Positions 1 to 9,084 of a stretch of DNA of 45,088 bases are shown one piece after another. Position 1 is the stretch's first letter. The number at the start of each line of letters is the position of its first letter. Position numbers and translations under genes: made by a program. The stretch lies in the NCBI GenBank assembly GCA_016786925.1, contig JAEUTU010000002.1, positions 1-45,088 of the forward strand, written 5' to 3'. This DNA comes from Bacteroidia bacterium. Its GTDB lineage: Bacteria > Bacteroidota > Bacteroidia > 2-12-FULL-35-15. The notes below the pieces were generated by a model, which saw only the letters and a program-made list of their open reading frames with translations, was not told where the DNA came from and did not search any database.

Positions 1-1692
1 AAACACAGTGCCATGTTGGACCATTTAGGCCTAGACGCCTACAAAAAAAATGGTGTAATAAGTATGGATGATGAACACGAAAGTGTTTCAAAAACATTGG
101 AATATGCTTATGATGATTGGTGTATTGCTCAAATAGCAAAACTCACAGATAATGGAACCGATTATGACTATTTTATGAAACGTTCACAATCCTGGAAAAA
201 CACATATGATATAGAAACTGGATTTATGCGCCCTAGAAAAAATGGTGGATGGCTGAGTCCTTTTGACCCCAAAGAAGTAAACAACAATTTTACTGAAGGC
301 AACAGCTGGCAATATACATTTTTTGTTCCTCAAGATATTTTTGGACTAATCAAAAAAATGGGTGGACCAATTAAGTTTGAAAGCAAACTGGATGAACTAT
401 TCTCTACATCAAGCAAAACTACCGGACGCGAACAAGCTGACATTACAGGATTGATTGGCCAATATGCTCATGGAAACGAACCTAGCCATCACATGGCATA
501 CTTATACAACTTTATAAGCAAGCCTTCAAAAACACAAAGCCGTGTCAATCAGATCTTAAATGATTTTTACAAAAACGATCCCGATGGATTGATCGGCAAT
601 GAAGACTGCGGACAAATGAGTGCTTGGTATGTACTTAGTTCACTAGGATTTTATCAAGTAACACCAGGAACAAATAAATATATTTTAGGCACTCCACTTT
701 TTAAGGAAGTAAAAGTTCATCTCGAAAACGGGAAAACATTCAATGTTAAATCCAATAAAATTTCAAAGGATGATTTCTATGTTCAATCAATAAAAATAAA
801 AATCACCCCTCATCCTTCCTTACCAAAAGACATCGAACTTTCGGATAATTGGAGTAGCTTTAATCATATTAACTATGAATCTATTATTGATGGTGCTACC
901 TTAGAATTTGAAATGAGTGAAAAAGCTACTATTAAACAAACAATAGGTGAAAGTGTGTATGTACTTGAAAACTCTCCATTAGAAAAAATTATCACTGTTC
1001 CTTCTATCAAAACAACATCAAATATTTTTGACGACAGTTTAAGGATTGAAATTTTATCTGACTCAGAAGTTAATTACGCGATTGTAATTAATAATAATGA
1101 CAAAAAAAAATTTACATATTATAAAGGACCTTTTACAATTTATTCTACTCAAAAAATATTTGCCTATTCAGAAAACGACCATTATTATAGCGATACAATT
1201 CATGGAACATTTTACAAACGCCCAAACAACTGGGATATAAAGATCATTTCAAAATATAATCCTCAATACACTGCCGGAGGAGATAAAGGAATTATTGACG
1301 GAGTGCATGGAGAGACCAATTGGAGAAAAGGAGAATGGCAAGGCTATCAATCGCAGGATTTTGAATGCATCATCGATTTGAAAAAAGAACAAACAGTAAG
1401 CAGCTTCAGCTCATCCTACTTACAAGATACACGCGCATGGATCGTGATGCCTACAAAGGTGGAATATTACACATCTGCTGACAATGTCAATTTTAAATTA
1501 GCAGGAAGCATAAGCAACAAAGTAGAAGCAAAAGATTATGAAGTCCAAATGCAAAATTTGGAATTAAAAGCTGAGCCTACAAAAGCACGTTATATCAAGA
1601 TCAAAGCATATAACTATGGCAAATTACCTGAATGGCACCAAGGTGCAGGTGGTGATACATTTATTTTTATAGATGAAATTGATATAAAATAA
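1..1692 (+). CDS. GH92 family alpha-mannosidase, C-terminal part (5' truncated by window edge)
   Basis: The frame is open from the first base, so the N-terminus lies outside the window; residues are numbered from the ATG at position 13. GH92 hallmarks are clear: GNEPSHH at residues 154-160 and GNEDCGQMSAWYVLSSLG from 195, the region that supplies the catalytic acid and base in this Ca-dependent exo-alpha-mannosidase family. After the catalytic module comes a chitobiase-C/FN3-like stretch (about 335-405), then an F5/8 type C (discoidin-like) sugar-binding domain (about 406-559) ending in FIFIDEIDIK. Known family role: trimming alpha-mannosides from N-glycans or yeast mannan, usually periplasmic or at the cell surface. 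The stop is one base before the following lipoprotein gene, so the two are probably co-transcribed. No T9SS sorting domain is seen at the C-terminus. Confidence 0.93.
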   Translation, partial: KHSAMLDHLGLDAYKKNGVISMDDEHESVSKTLEYAYDDWCIAQIAKLTDNGTDYDYFMKRSQSWKNTYDIETGFMRPRKNGGWLSPFDPKEVNNNFTEGNSWQYTFFVPQDIFGLIKKMGGPIKFESKLDELFSTSSKTTGREQADITGLIGQYAHGNEPSHHMAYLYNFISKPSKTQSRVNQILNDFYKNDPDGLIGNEDCGQMSAWYVLSSLGFYQVTPGTNKYILGTPLFKEVKVHLENGKTFNVKSNKISKDDFYVQSIKIKITPHPSLPKDIELSDNWSSFNHINYESIIDGATLEFEMSEKATIKQTIGESVYVLENSPLEKIITVPSIKTTSNIFDDSLRIEILSDSEVNYAIVINNNDKKKFTYYKGPFTIYSTQKIFAYSENDHYYSDTIHGTFYKRPNNWDIKIISKYNPQYTAGGDKGIIDGVHGETNWRKGEWQGYQSQDFECIIDLKKEQTVSSFSSSYLQDTRAWIVMPTKVEYYTSADNVNFKLAGSISNKVEAKDYEVQMQNLELKAEPTKARYIKIKAYNYGKLPEWHQGAGGDTFIFIDEIDIK

Positions 1693-1693
1693 C

Positions 1694-2107
1694 ATGAAAA
1701 AAAACACATTATACATAATTGCAGTTTTTACAATCCTGATTTCTTCCTGCGAAAAAAGGCCATTCGACAAACGAAATAAATATATGGGGCGTTATCATTT
1801 TGAACATTCGTTTTCAACATGTAATGGTGCTTCCAATCCACCATGCAGTACAACATATTCCGAGGGCGATGGAGAGATCTATTACAATAAAAATGAAAGT
1901 AAAAGCACTTTTCATATAGACATGGACAATGGTTCTAGATTCACATTTGAATTTGCAGCAAACTATAAAGATTTCAACGGCTACAGAGCATCGGGCTATT
2001 TTCAGGACAAAAAAACGGTTATTTTCAGCGGTAATGCCAGTTCACCAGGTAGCACTGGAGGCTATAGTTTCAAAGGGATAAAAACCTCACAAAGTATATT
2101 TCAGTAA
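1694..2107 (+). CDS. Small lipoprotein of unknown function
   Basis: A 137-residue protein with a lipoprotein signal: two lysines after Met, a hydrophobic core, and a lipobox ending ISSC with the lipidated Cys at about residue 19. The mature part is polar, rich in Asn, Ser, Gly and Tyr, with alternating beta-like stretches, and resembles small beta-sandwich lipoproteins. No named family is recognised. It starts one base after the GH92 stop codon, so it is probably in the same operon and may be a surface partner of the glycosidase, which is inference from position only. Confidence 0.75.
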   Translation: MKKNTLYIIAVFTILISSCEKRPFDKRNKYMGRYHFEHSFSTCNGASNPPCSTTYSEGDGEIYYNKNESKSTFHIDMDNGSRFTFEFAANYKDFNGYRASGYFQDKKTVIFSGNASSPGSTGGYSFKGIKTSQSIFQ

Positions 2108-2247
2108 ATATTGTATGATCTCTTCTATGGCAAATCTACACAAAACAATATTTTCAATTATTTAGAAACACCATAATTTGTGTGGATATAATTATTAAAT
2201 CGAACAACTCCATTTATTTTTATATCTTGTATTCAAATTCTAAGCAA

Positions 2248-4239
2248 TTGAAAAAAGTTATACTCCTTCTTTTTTACTTTTTTATTATTTCGATTCAACC
2301 TTCCTTCTCTCAGGACCAAAAGGAGATCGACTCATTAGAAGCACTCATTCCTACTTTACCCAATGATAGTGCTAGGCTGGATGCTATTAACAGTTTGTGC
2401 CGTAACATAGTTGATATCAACCCTGAAAAATCGATCAAATATGCACAGGAAGGTTTGGCAATCGCTCAGGAAAAAGATTATAAATATTTAGAAGCAGTTG
2501 CATTAAACAATATCGGTAATGGCTATTATAATTTAGCCGATTACAAAACTTGTATCGATTATTACATCAAGGCTCTTGCCATTCAAGAAAAGATCAACAA
2601 CAAAAAGGGGATCTTGTCCTCCTCCGGCTCTATTGGCAATGTTTACATTGAATTAGGAAAACCCGATGAAGCACTCAAATATTTTGAAAGAGCATTAAAG
2701 ATAGGATATGAACTTGGCAATAAGAATGGAATTGCCTCCTGCCTGATCTCCATCGGAACGATCTATAGCGACAAGAAAGAATTCAAAAAATCATTGGACT
2801 ACTATTTTCAATCCCTCGAATTGTTTCTGGAAGTACAGAATGAGGAAGCGATCGCTACAAACTACAACAACATAGCCGACACCTATCTTGAATTAAAAGA
2901 TTATGCAAAATCACTTTTGTATATCATGAAAGCAAAAGAGTTATATGAAAAAATAGGCAACACCTATGGGCTTTCATTGGCACTGAACAATATTGGCGAC
3001 TATTACATGAAAGTGGGCGATGCAGAAAAAGCATTGGAATATTACAAACGCGGATTAGAAAAAGGAAAAGAAATAGAAGCCAACGAGCATATTATTGCTT
3101 CCTATCAAGGTATATCAGAAGCATACAAAAAATCGGGCAATTACAAAATGGCCTTACAATACCATGAATTATTCCAGCAATTAAACGACTCTATTTATAA
3201 CTTAGAAAGCAGCAATCAAATTGCTGAAATGCAAGCACGATTTGATACAAAAAAGAATGAACAAGAAATAGCGCTATTAACTAAAGACAAGCAGATCAAA
3301 GAAGATGAACTGAATCGTCAATCGATCATTACCAAAGCAATCATTGGATTTGGTGCATTGTTACTTTTACTTTCAATTGTATTGATCAGAGGTAACCGTC
3401 AGAAAAAAAGAGCCAACCGCGAATTGGCTATAAAAAATGAAAAAATAGAACTTGCCTACAACATCATTGAAGATCAGCATAAGGATATCAAAGACAGTAT
3501 CAATTATGCTAAACGTATCCAGGATGCGATTCTCCCACCCAATGCGATCATCAAACAATCACTTCCACAATCATTCATTTTCTATAAACCCAAAGATGTA
3601 GTGAGTGGCGACTTTTATTGGGTTGAGAACTGGGGAAACAAAGTGCTTTTTGCAGCCGTAGATTGTACAGGTCATGGTGTACCGGGAGCATTCATGAGTA
3701 TTGTGGGCTATAACTTACTCAGTAAAGCAGTTAATGAATTAGGACTTTCCCGTCCTGCTTTAATTTTGAACTCACTTAGCAAAGGAATAGGAAAAACATT
3801 GAGACAGACAGGGCGGGAAACAGAATTAAAAGACGGGATGGATATTGCCTTATGTTCTCTGGATAAAAACACAAACATGCTGGAGTATGCAGGTGCATAC
3901 AATCCATTGTATATTGTCCGTGAAGGGAAATTAATAGAGCTTCCATCCGACAAACATCCGATTGGAATGTACACCGGTGAGCAAATTGAACAGTATACCA
4001 ACCATGAGATACAGCTTCAAAAAGGAGATACAGTCTATCTTTTTACCGATGGCTATGCCGATCAGTTTGGTGGTGAAAAAGGAAAAAAATTCAAATACAA
4101 GTCACTCAAAGAATTATTGATCTCTATCCAACAGAAAGATATGGAGGAGCAAAAAAACATCCTCGACACAACCTTAAACAAATGGAAAGGGAACCTGGAA
4201 CAAGTAGATGATGTATTAATAATGGGAGTTCGTATATAA
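2248..4239 (+). CDS. TPR-repeat membrane protein with SpoIIE/PP2C-type serine phosphatase domain
   Basis: I chose the TTG at 2248 because it opens directly into a signal peptide (KKVILLLFYFF, cleavage near SFSQ). A GTG at 2182 in the same frame would put 22 polar residues in front of it. Numbered from 2248: about seven TPR repeats (36-310), a coiled coil, one membrane helix (about 360-381), a second coiled coil, then a SpoIIE phosphatase domain. PP2C metal ligands are visible in DVVSGDFYW (D450, D455), DCTGHGVPG (D472), FTDGYAD (D601) and QVDDV (D654, D655). The likely topology is periplasmic TPR sensor and cytoplasmic phosphatase, a common Bacteroidota signalling design whose substrate is usually an anti-sigma antagonist. 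No partner gene lies next to it. It is convergent with the esterase, six bases apart. Confidence 0.9.
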   Translation: MKKVILLLFYFFIISIQPSFSQDQKEIDSLEALIPTLPNDSARLDAINSLCRNIVDINPEKSIKYAQEGLAIAQEKDYKYLEAVALNNIGNGYYNLADYKTCIDYYIKALAIQEKINNKKGILSSSGSIGNVYIELGKPDEALKYFERALKIGYELGNKNGIASCLISIGTIYSDKKEFKKSLDYYFQSLELFLEVQNEEAIATNYNNIADTYLELKDYAKSLLYIMKAKELYEKIGNTYGLSLALNNIGDYYMKVGDAEKALEYYKRGLEKGKEIEANEHIIASYQGISEAYKKSGNYKMALQYHELFQQLNDSIYNLESSNQIAEMQARFDTKKNEQEIALLTKDKQIKEDELNRQSIITKAIIGFGALLLLLSIVLIRGNRQKKRANRELAIKNEKIELAYNIIEDQHKDIKDSINYAKRIQDAILPPNAIIKQSLPQSFIFYKPKDVVSGDFYWVENWGNKVLFAAVDCTGHGVPGAFMSIVGYNLLSKAVNELGLSRPALILNSLSKGIGKTLRQTGRETELKDGMDIALCSLDKNTNMLEYAGAYNPLYIVREGKLIELPSDKHPIGMYTGEQIEQYTNHEIQLQKGDTVYLFTDGYADQFGGEKGKKFKYKSLKELLISIQQKDMEEQKNILDTTLNKWKGNLEQVDDVLIMGVRI

Positions 4240-4245
4240 CACCGA

Positions 4246-5355
4246 TTACATTCTTATCAACTTCTTCACTGCGCTGCCTTTTTCATTACTTACATGAACA
4301 AAGTAGATCCCTTTTGCTAAAGCTGACACATCGATCGTTTTTTGATTACCTGACAAAACTTGTTTCCCGTTTATATCCACAATACGAATCAACACATTTC
4401 CCGGTACAGATACATTGATCAGATCTATTGCCGGATTCGGATATATAGTAATATCAAGAGGAGTATTCAATTCATTGATACTTGTAAATTGAGTCAAATG
4501 ATATTTCCGGAAGAACAACCAGATCATCAATGAAGCATTAAAGTCGCGGTTAGTCACACCTATGGTGAATGGAGCCCCTGGCCAGGTATGACCACCACCA
4601 ATGATCTTGTACAACTCTACACTTGAACCATTATCACCTCCGCTATACACATAATGCTCTGCAGTACAACCATCTGTTAAATTCGTATTCGGAACAGCAG
4701 TAAAAGCCGGTGTAGGATTACAATTATCATTCATCACCCAGTATTTTACCAATGTATCAATATGAAGAGATGTTGTAGAGCCTGTATAAGCAACTGTGGC
4801 ATCCGCATTACCACTGATCTGCATCACCGGCACTGCTCTATTTGGCGTGCAAGTTGCCTTTTGCAAAACCGACATACTACCTGTTACCGAAGCAATAGCA
4901 GCAATCTTATCATTCAACTCACAAGCGAGTGTGTGACTCATATAACCACCATTACTCATTCCGCAGGAATACACTGAATTGGCATCGATATTATATTGAG
5001 CAGATAAGGAATCAATTAGATTAGAGATGAATTGAACATCATTCACCGTTGCGCCAAATCCTGCATTCCAAAAAGGCTGACCACTTATCAAGGTTCCATT
5101 CGGATACACAATTAAAAAGTGAGCCGTATCAGCAATAGGCATAAAGTTAGAATATAACTGCTCATTCAGTGCGGATGAAGTATAACCATGCAAGTCGAAC
5201 ACCAGTGGCCAAGCTGTTGATCCATTATAAGCAGCAGGAACATACACACGATAGTTACGATAGATACCTCCTGAAATGATGCTATCAACAACTGTTGTTT
5301 GCGAAATCAACAAAGATGAGCTGAATAATAAGAATGAGAGTAGTAGTTTTTTCAT
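4246..5355 (-). CDS. Secreted alpha/beta-hydrolase esterase (LpqC / PHB-depolymerase-like) with T9SS sorting domain
   Basis: A 369-residue protein with a signal peptide (residues 1-19), an alpha/beta hydrolase core and a type A T9SS C-terminal domain (about 294-369, with YPNPA and the final KKLIRM). The oxyanion region is DLHGYTSS, the nucleophile elbow is CGMSNGG with Ser134, the acid is Asp185 in GNADATVAY, and the base is His256 in GGGHTWPG. This is the LpqC/feruloyl-esterase/polyhydroxybutyrate-depolymerase superfamily, so the substrate cannot be set from sequence. The sorting domain says it is exported through the outer membrane by type IX secretion. A TAAATTTG -7-like box on this strand (5367-5360) ends four bases before the ATG, so the transcript may be nearly leaderless. 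Confidence 0.88.
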   Translation of the reverse strand: MKKLLLSFLLFSSSLLISQTTVVDSIISGGIYRNYRVYVPAAYNGSTAWPLVFDLHGYTSSALNEQLYSNFMPIADTAHFLIVYPNGTLISGQPFWNAGFGATVNDVQFISNLIDSLSAQYNIDANSVYSCGMSNGGYMSHTLACELNDKIAAIASVTGSMSVLQKATCTPNRAVPVMQISGNADATVAYTGSTTSLHIDTLVKYWVMNDNCNPTPAFTAVPNTNLTDGCTAEHYVYSGGDNGSSVELYKIIGGGHTWPGAPFTIGVTNRDFNASLMIWLFFRKYHLTQFTSINELNTPLDITIYPNPAIDLINVSVPGNVLIRIVDINGKQVLSGNQKTIDVSALAKGIYFVHVSNEKGSAVKKLIRM

Positions 5356-5397
5356 AGATCAAATTTAAACAATTCTTGATTTAAATCCATTCTTAAT

Positions 5398-5428
5398 TTT
5401 GAAGTGTTATTAGAATGGGATAAATTTG
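5398..5428 (+). promoter_or_regulatory. Bacteroidota-type promoter for the small secreted protein
   Basis: TTTG at 5398-5401, 19 bases, then TAAATTTG at 5421-5428. Both boxes match the TTTG / TAnnTTTG consensus of Bacteroidota housekeeping promoters exactly, and the spacing is normal. A TTG codon at 5426 that could have been taken as the start lies inside the -7 box, which supports the ATG at 5447 as the true start. Confidence 0.72.
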
Positions 5429-5446
5429 AGTAAAACAACCAATAAC

Positions 5447-5884
5447 ATGAGAATCTTTTTTTATTGTCTGACCATTGCAGTTATAGCATTGTCCTGGCAA
5501 AATGCTCCTTCCAACTTCTTAATTGGTAAATGGAAGAGCTACAAATTAGAATCCTTTGACAAGAAAAGAACCATTCCCGATTCAACTAAACAGCATTTAA
5601 CTGCGGAGATCATTTTCAAGGACGATTCAACCTATACTAAAACTATTAATGGTAGGACTACACATGGGCGCTATTTACTGGAGAAAAACAAACTCACATT
5701 CTTATCAAAAAACGAAAAAAATGAATGGATAAGCGACTATTTATTACGATGGCCAAAAAACGGGAACGACCCATTTCCTCTAACACCGGAAATAGATATT
5801 ATTTATCCGGAGTTAATGAATGCTTTAACATCAAAAGGAATAATTCAACTTTCTGATATTGACGTGTATTACAAAAAGGAATAA
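5447..5884 (+). CDS. Small secreted lipocalin-like protein of unknown function
   Basis: A 145-residue protein from the ATG at 5447. The in-frame TTG at 5426 falls in the promoter -7 box and is rejected. The N-terminus MRIFFYCLTIAVIALSW is a signal peptide or anchor. It is followed by LIGKWKSYKLESFD, then beta strands and a GRYLLEKNKLTF stretch; the pattern 'GKW...' followed by strands recalls lipocalin-like Bacteroidota proteins, but no family is certain. It is monocistronic: own promoter upstream, and a bidirectional terminator between it and dnaN. Confidence 0.7.
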   Translation: MRIFFYCLTIAVIALSWQNAPSNFLIGKWKSYKLESFDKKRTIPDSTKQHLTAEIIFKDDSTYTKTINGRTTHGRYLLEKNKLTFLSKNEKNEWISDYLLRWPKNGNDPFPLTPEIDIIYPELMNALTSKGIIQLSDIDVYYKKE

Positions 5885-5894
5885 TCAGGGAAAT

Positions 5895-5927
5895 AAAAAA
5901 GCCTCTACAAAATGTAGAAGCTTTTTT
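5895..5927. terminator. Bidirectional terminator between small secreted gene and dnaN
   Basis: A-tract, GC, a TCTACA/TGTAGA stem with short A-rich loop, then GC and a T-tract. It is symmetrical, so it can serve both the rightward gene ending at 5884 and the leftward dnaN ending at 5949. Confidence 0.8.
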
Positions 5928-5948
5928 ATATTCAAGTAATCAGTATTC

Positions 5949-7070
5949 TTAGTTATTCAACATTACAGGCATTACCAACATCAACACATCTTCAGCATCA
6001 TTTTCTCTTTCAGCAGGCAATAAAATTCCTGCACGGTTAGGAGCACTCATTTCTAAATTCACATTCTCGCACGTTAAATTACTTAACATCTCCGCTAAGA
6101 ATTTAGAGTTAAATCCGATCTCCATATCTTCACCTGCATACTGACAAGTTAAACGTTCACTTGCCTCGTTTGCAAAATCAAGATCCTCAGCAGAAATGCT
6201 TAATTCGCTACCAGCAATTTTTAAACGCACCTGATGAGTTGTTTTGTTAGAGAAGATAGATACACGTTTGATAGAGCTCAAGAAAGAAACTCTGTCAACC
6301 GTTAATTTATTTGGATTTTCTTTTGGAATAACCGCTTCATAGTTTGGATATTTTCCATCGATCAAACGGCAAACAAGGTTTGTATTTTCAAAAGAGAAGA
6401 ATGCGTTTGTAGTATTGTACTCGATCTTCGCCATTCCACTTACGCTTGAAAGAATGTTCTTCAACAAGTTCAATGGTTTTTTAGGTAGAATGAACGAAGA
6501 AGCACTTCCTGCTTTTGCATCACTTCTTCTGTAACGCACCAATTTATGAGCATCAGTTGCTACAAATGTGATATTGTCGGTAGAAAGTTGGCAGAACACC
6601 CCTGACATTACCGGGCGTAATTCATCGTTTCCGGTTGCAAAGATCGTTTTGTTGATCGCTGATGCCAAAACACTTGCATCGATCTCCAAGGACGAAGCCG
6701 ATTCAATAGCAGGTAATTTAGGGAATTCATCACCATTATGACCCGTCAATTTATATTTTCCGTAATCAGAAATGATCTCAATACCGTATTTTTTATCGTC
6801 AATACTGAATGTTAAAGGCTGATCAGCAAATGTTTTCAAAGTATCTACTAACAATTTAGCCGGCACCGCTATATTGCCTGTATCTTTCGATTCAATAGCA
6901 ATAATGGTAGTCATGGTCGTTTCCAGGTCAGATGCTGATACCTTCAACTGATTTTTGTCGATCTCGAACAGGAAATTGTCCAAAATAGGCAATGCATTGT
7001 TAGAATTCAACACGCCACTGATCGCTTGCAACTGTTTTAGTAATGATGTACTTGAAACAATAAATTTCAT
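5949..7070 (-). CDS. dnaN: DNA polymerase III beta subunit (sliding clamp)
   Basis: A 373-residue protein, the normal length for DnaN, with the three-fold clamp architecture. The N-terminus MKFIVSSTSLLKQLQAISGV, the central VATDAHKLVRYRR and the C-terminal VLMLVMPVML are typical of the family. It forms the ring that tethers the replicative polymerase to DNA. In Bacteroidota dnaN often sits downstream of gldF-gldG; here those genes lie further upstream on the same strand, separated by two peptidase genes. It has its own promoter box about 50 bases upstream and a strong terminator after it. Confidence 0.97.
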   Translation of the reverse strand: MKFIVSSTSLLKQLQAISGVLNSNNALPILDNFLFEIDKNQLKVSASDLETTMTTIIAIESKDTGNIAVPAKLLVDTLKTFADQPLTFSIDDKKYGIEIISDYGKYKLTGHNGDEFPKLPAIESASSLEIDASVLASAINKTIFATGNDELRPVMSGVFCQLSTDNITFVATDAHKLVRYRRSDAKAGSASSFILPKKPLNLLKNILSSVSGMAKIEYNTTNAFFSFENTNLVCRLIDGKYPNYEAVIPKENPNKLTVDRVSFLSSIKRVSIFSNKTTHQVRLKIAGSELSISAEDLDFANEASERLTCQYAGEDMEIGFNSKFLAEMLSNLTCENVNLEMSAPNRAGILLPAERENDAEDVLMLVMPVMLNN

Positions 7071-7120
7071 ATCGTATAATTTTTAAGAATGATTACGTTT
7101 TTTTGTAAAAACTTACAGAG

Positions 7121-7128
7121 CAAATATA
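7121..7128 (-). promoter_or_regulatory. -7 box upstream of dnaN
   Basis: On the minus strand this reads TATATTTG, an exact TAnnTTTG match. A partial -33 element (ATTG, 7148-7145) lies 16 bases upstream, which is short of ideal spacing. The predicted leader to the dnaN ATG is about 45 bases. Confidence 0.55.
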
Positions 7129-7186
7129 CTGCATTTACTTTGTTCAATTTTCATTAAAACGATTTGTTTTAACCGACTTTTTAACA

Positions 7187-7214
7187 TAAAAAAATCCCCA
7201 TTTAATGAGGATTT
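7187..7214 (-). terminator. Orphan leftward terminator-like hairpin upstream of dnaN
   Basis: AAATCC-CAT / ATG-GGATTT stem with one mismatch, followed on the minus strand by a run of seven T. No leftward gene ends here: the next gene upstream (7327) runs rightward. It looks like the terminator of a leftward unit that was once directly upstream of dnaN. Confidence 0.55.
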
Positions 7215-7326
7215 CCTTGAATTATGGTTAATAAAATTGCCAACAAATCGGTAATAACATAAATTTACCAGCAATCACTGCAAATGGAATAATTAGTACT
7301 TTAGATATTCAATAAATCCATCAACA

Positions 7327-9084
7327 ATGAGATTTCTTTTAATCATAGTAGTTTTTTTTGTCCAAAATCTGTCAACTTACAATAATACTTCTTATTGTAC
7401 GCGGAAAGAAACGAGTCTAAGCGACAGAGAGCTAACTAATATATTAACCTTTGCTGAAATATATGGCTATATAAGGTATTTCTATCCATCAGAAGAAGCA
7501 AAAGTTATAGATTGGGACAAATTTGTAATTTATTCTTTAAAAAAAATTTACTCCTGTAAAGACGATAATCAACTCATTAATACGCTGGATAGCCTATATA
7601 ATAAAATTACACCTAATGTTTTGTTTTTAAAGGGAAATACGCCTATTGAAAACACAAATAAAACAAACAAAACATTTATATATTGGCATCATTGGGGAGT
7701 TGAAACAAATTGCAGTAAAGGCTATAAAAGCAGATTAGTTTCATCTGACTCAATAATTTTAGATCAAGCATTATTAAAAGACACCACGATACGAATTACA
7801 TCAACATTTTCCTCTATATCGTTTATATTTCCAATAAAATCTATTTCAAGTAATACACACAAAACGAATGAAATATCTGAATTTATAAACAATATCAATT
7901 CTAGCACAAAGGAAGACATACAAAACTGCACAAAAGAATTTAAAATAGCTTGCTCAATTATTACTTGGAACATTTTTAAGCACTTTGCACCATATAGGGA
8001 TTTGTTAAATATCAATTGGTCGAAAGAACTAGAAAAAAGTATACTCAAAAATGCAGAATCTAAAAATAGTCATGAATTTCTTCTAAATATGAGAGAAATG
8101 ATGGCTAAATTTAATGATGGACATATCATTTTTAATTCTTTTGAAAATAACGACCGAGGATACTTTCCAGCAATTGAATTTGAAAAAATAGAAGATAAAA
8201 TCATAATCTCTAATGTCCTTAAAAGCGACATTGATGTAAAAATAGGCGATGAGGTTCTAAAATTTAACAATCAACCCATTATTGAGTATATTAATGAGCA
8301 AAGTCGATACATTTCTGCTGCTACCCCTCAAAATCTTGAAAAAAGAACGTTAAAAAAAATACTTGAAGGGGGAGAAAATACATCTTTTACAATACAGTTA
8401 AAACGAAAAAGTGCTTTAAAGGATTTACAAATAGAAAGGAAAATTAATGCAAAATTATACGAAGAAACAATAAAGTCTTCAAAGCCTATATTCAAAGAAT
8501 TTTCAAACAATATTTGGTATATAAATTTATCAAGAATTAATAATACACAAATTGACAGCTTAATACCTGACCTTATACAATCCAAAGGAATAATTTGCGA
8601 TCTTAGAGGATATCCAAATCAGAACAAAGAATTTCTATCATATCTAATTACTGATATAGATACTGCTAAATGGATTGGAATAGAAAACATTATTTTCCCA
8701 AACAACACTACTAGAAATCAATATTCACTTATTGGTTGGGCTTTAAAACCGAATTCAATTCACATAAAATCTCCTGTTATTTTCTTGACAAACTCTAACG
8801 CTATTAGCTTTTCTGAATCTTACCTTAGCCTGGTTAAGCATTATAAACTAGGGAAAATAATTGGCGAAACTACTGGCGGAACCAATGGAGATATAAATTG
8901 TTATAATTTATTTAACAAATATTATTTTTATTTTACAGGAGCAAGAGTTTTAAAATTAAACGGAAAACAACATCATGGAATTGGTATTGAACCAGATATT
9001 GAGGTTCAAAAAAAGCTAAATAATTTTATAAAAGGAGATGACGATTATATAATAAAAGCTATAGAACTTTTAGAACATCAATAA
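7327..9084 (+). CDS. S41 family peptidase (tricorn-core type), secreted
   Basis: A 585-residue protein with a signal peptide (about 1-18). After an N-terminal helical region comes a PDZ-like part (about 275-350, GDEVLKFNNQPI) and an S41 protease core. The catalytic Ser region is SFSE with Ser494, followed by GETTGGTNG and HGIGIEPDIEV. The Lys found 25 residues after Ser in CtpA/Prc proteases is Thr here, so it fits the tricorn-like S41 branch, which does not use a Ser-Lys dyad. The gene is AT-rich and has only two GATC tetramers in 1.76 kb, unlike its neighbours. Its last seven bases overlap the convergent M28 peptidase. Its substrate is unknown. Confidence 0.85.
   Translation: MRFLLIIVVFFVQNLSTYNNTSYCTRKETSLSDRELTNILTFAEIYGYIRYFYPSEEAKVIDWDKFVIYSLKKIYSCKDDNQLINTLDSLYNKITPNVLFLKGNTPIENTNKTNKTFIYWHHWGVETNCSKGYKSRLVSSDSIILDQALLKDTTIRITSTFSSISFIFPIKSISSNTHKTNEISEFINNINSSTKEDIQNCTKEFKIACSIITWNIFKHFAPYRDLLNINWSKELEKSILKNAESKNSHEFLLNMREMMAKFNDGHIIFNSFENNDRGYFPAIEFEKIEDKIIISNVLKSDIDVKIGDEVLKFNNQPIIEYINEQSRYISAATPQNLEKRTLKKILEGGENTSFTIQLKRKSALKDLQIERKINAKLYEETIKSSKPIFKEFSNNIWYINLSRINNTQIDSLIPDLIQSKGIICDLRGYPNQNKEFLSYLITDIDTAKWIGIENIIFPNNTTRNQYSLIGWALKPNSIHIKSPVIFLTNSNAISFSESYLSLVKHYKLGKIIGETTGGTNGDINCYNLFNKYYFYFTGARVLKLNGKQHHGIGIEPDIEVQKKLNNFIKGDDDYIIKAIELLEHQ

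Noticed and set aside
2182..2247. GTG at 2182 as the start of the TPR-SpoIIE gene
   Set aside because: It adds 22 polar and aromatic residues before a good signal peptide; the TTG at 2248 begins the signal peptide directly.
4246..5355. Calling the esterase a polyhydroxybutyrate depolymerase
   Set aside because: The superfamily includes feruloyl and acetylxylan esterases; the catalytic triad alone does not fix the substrate.
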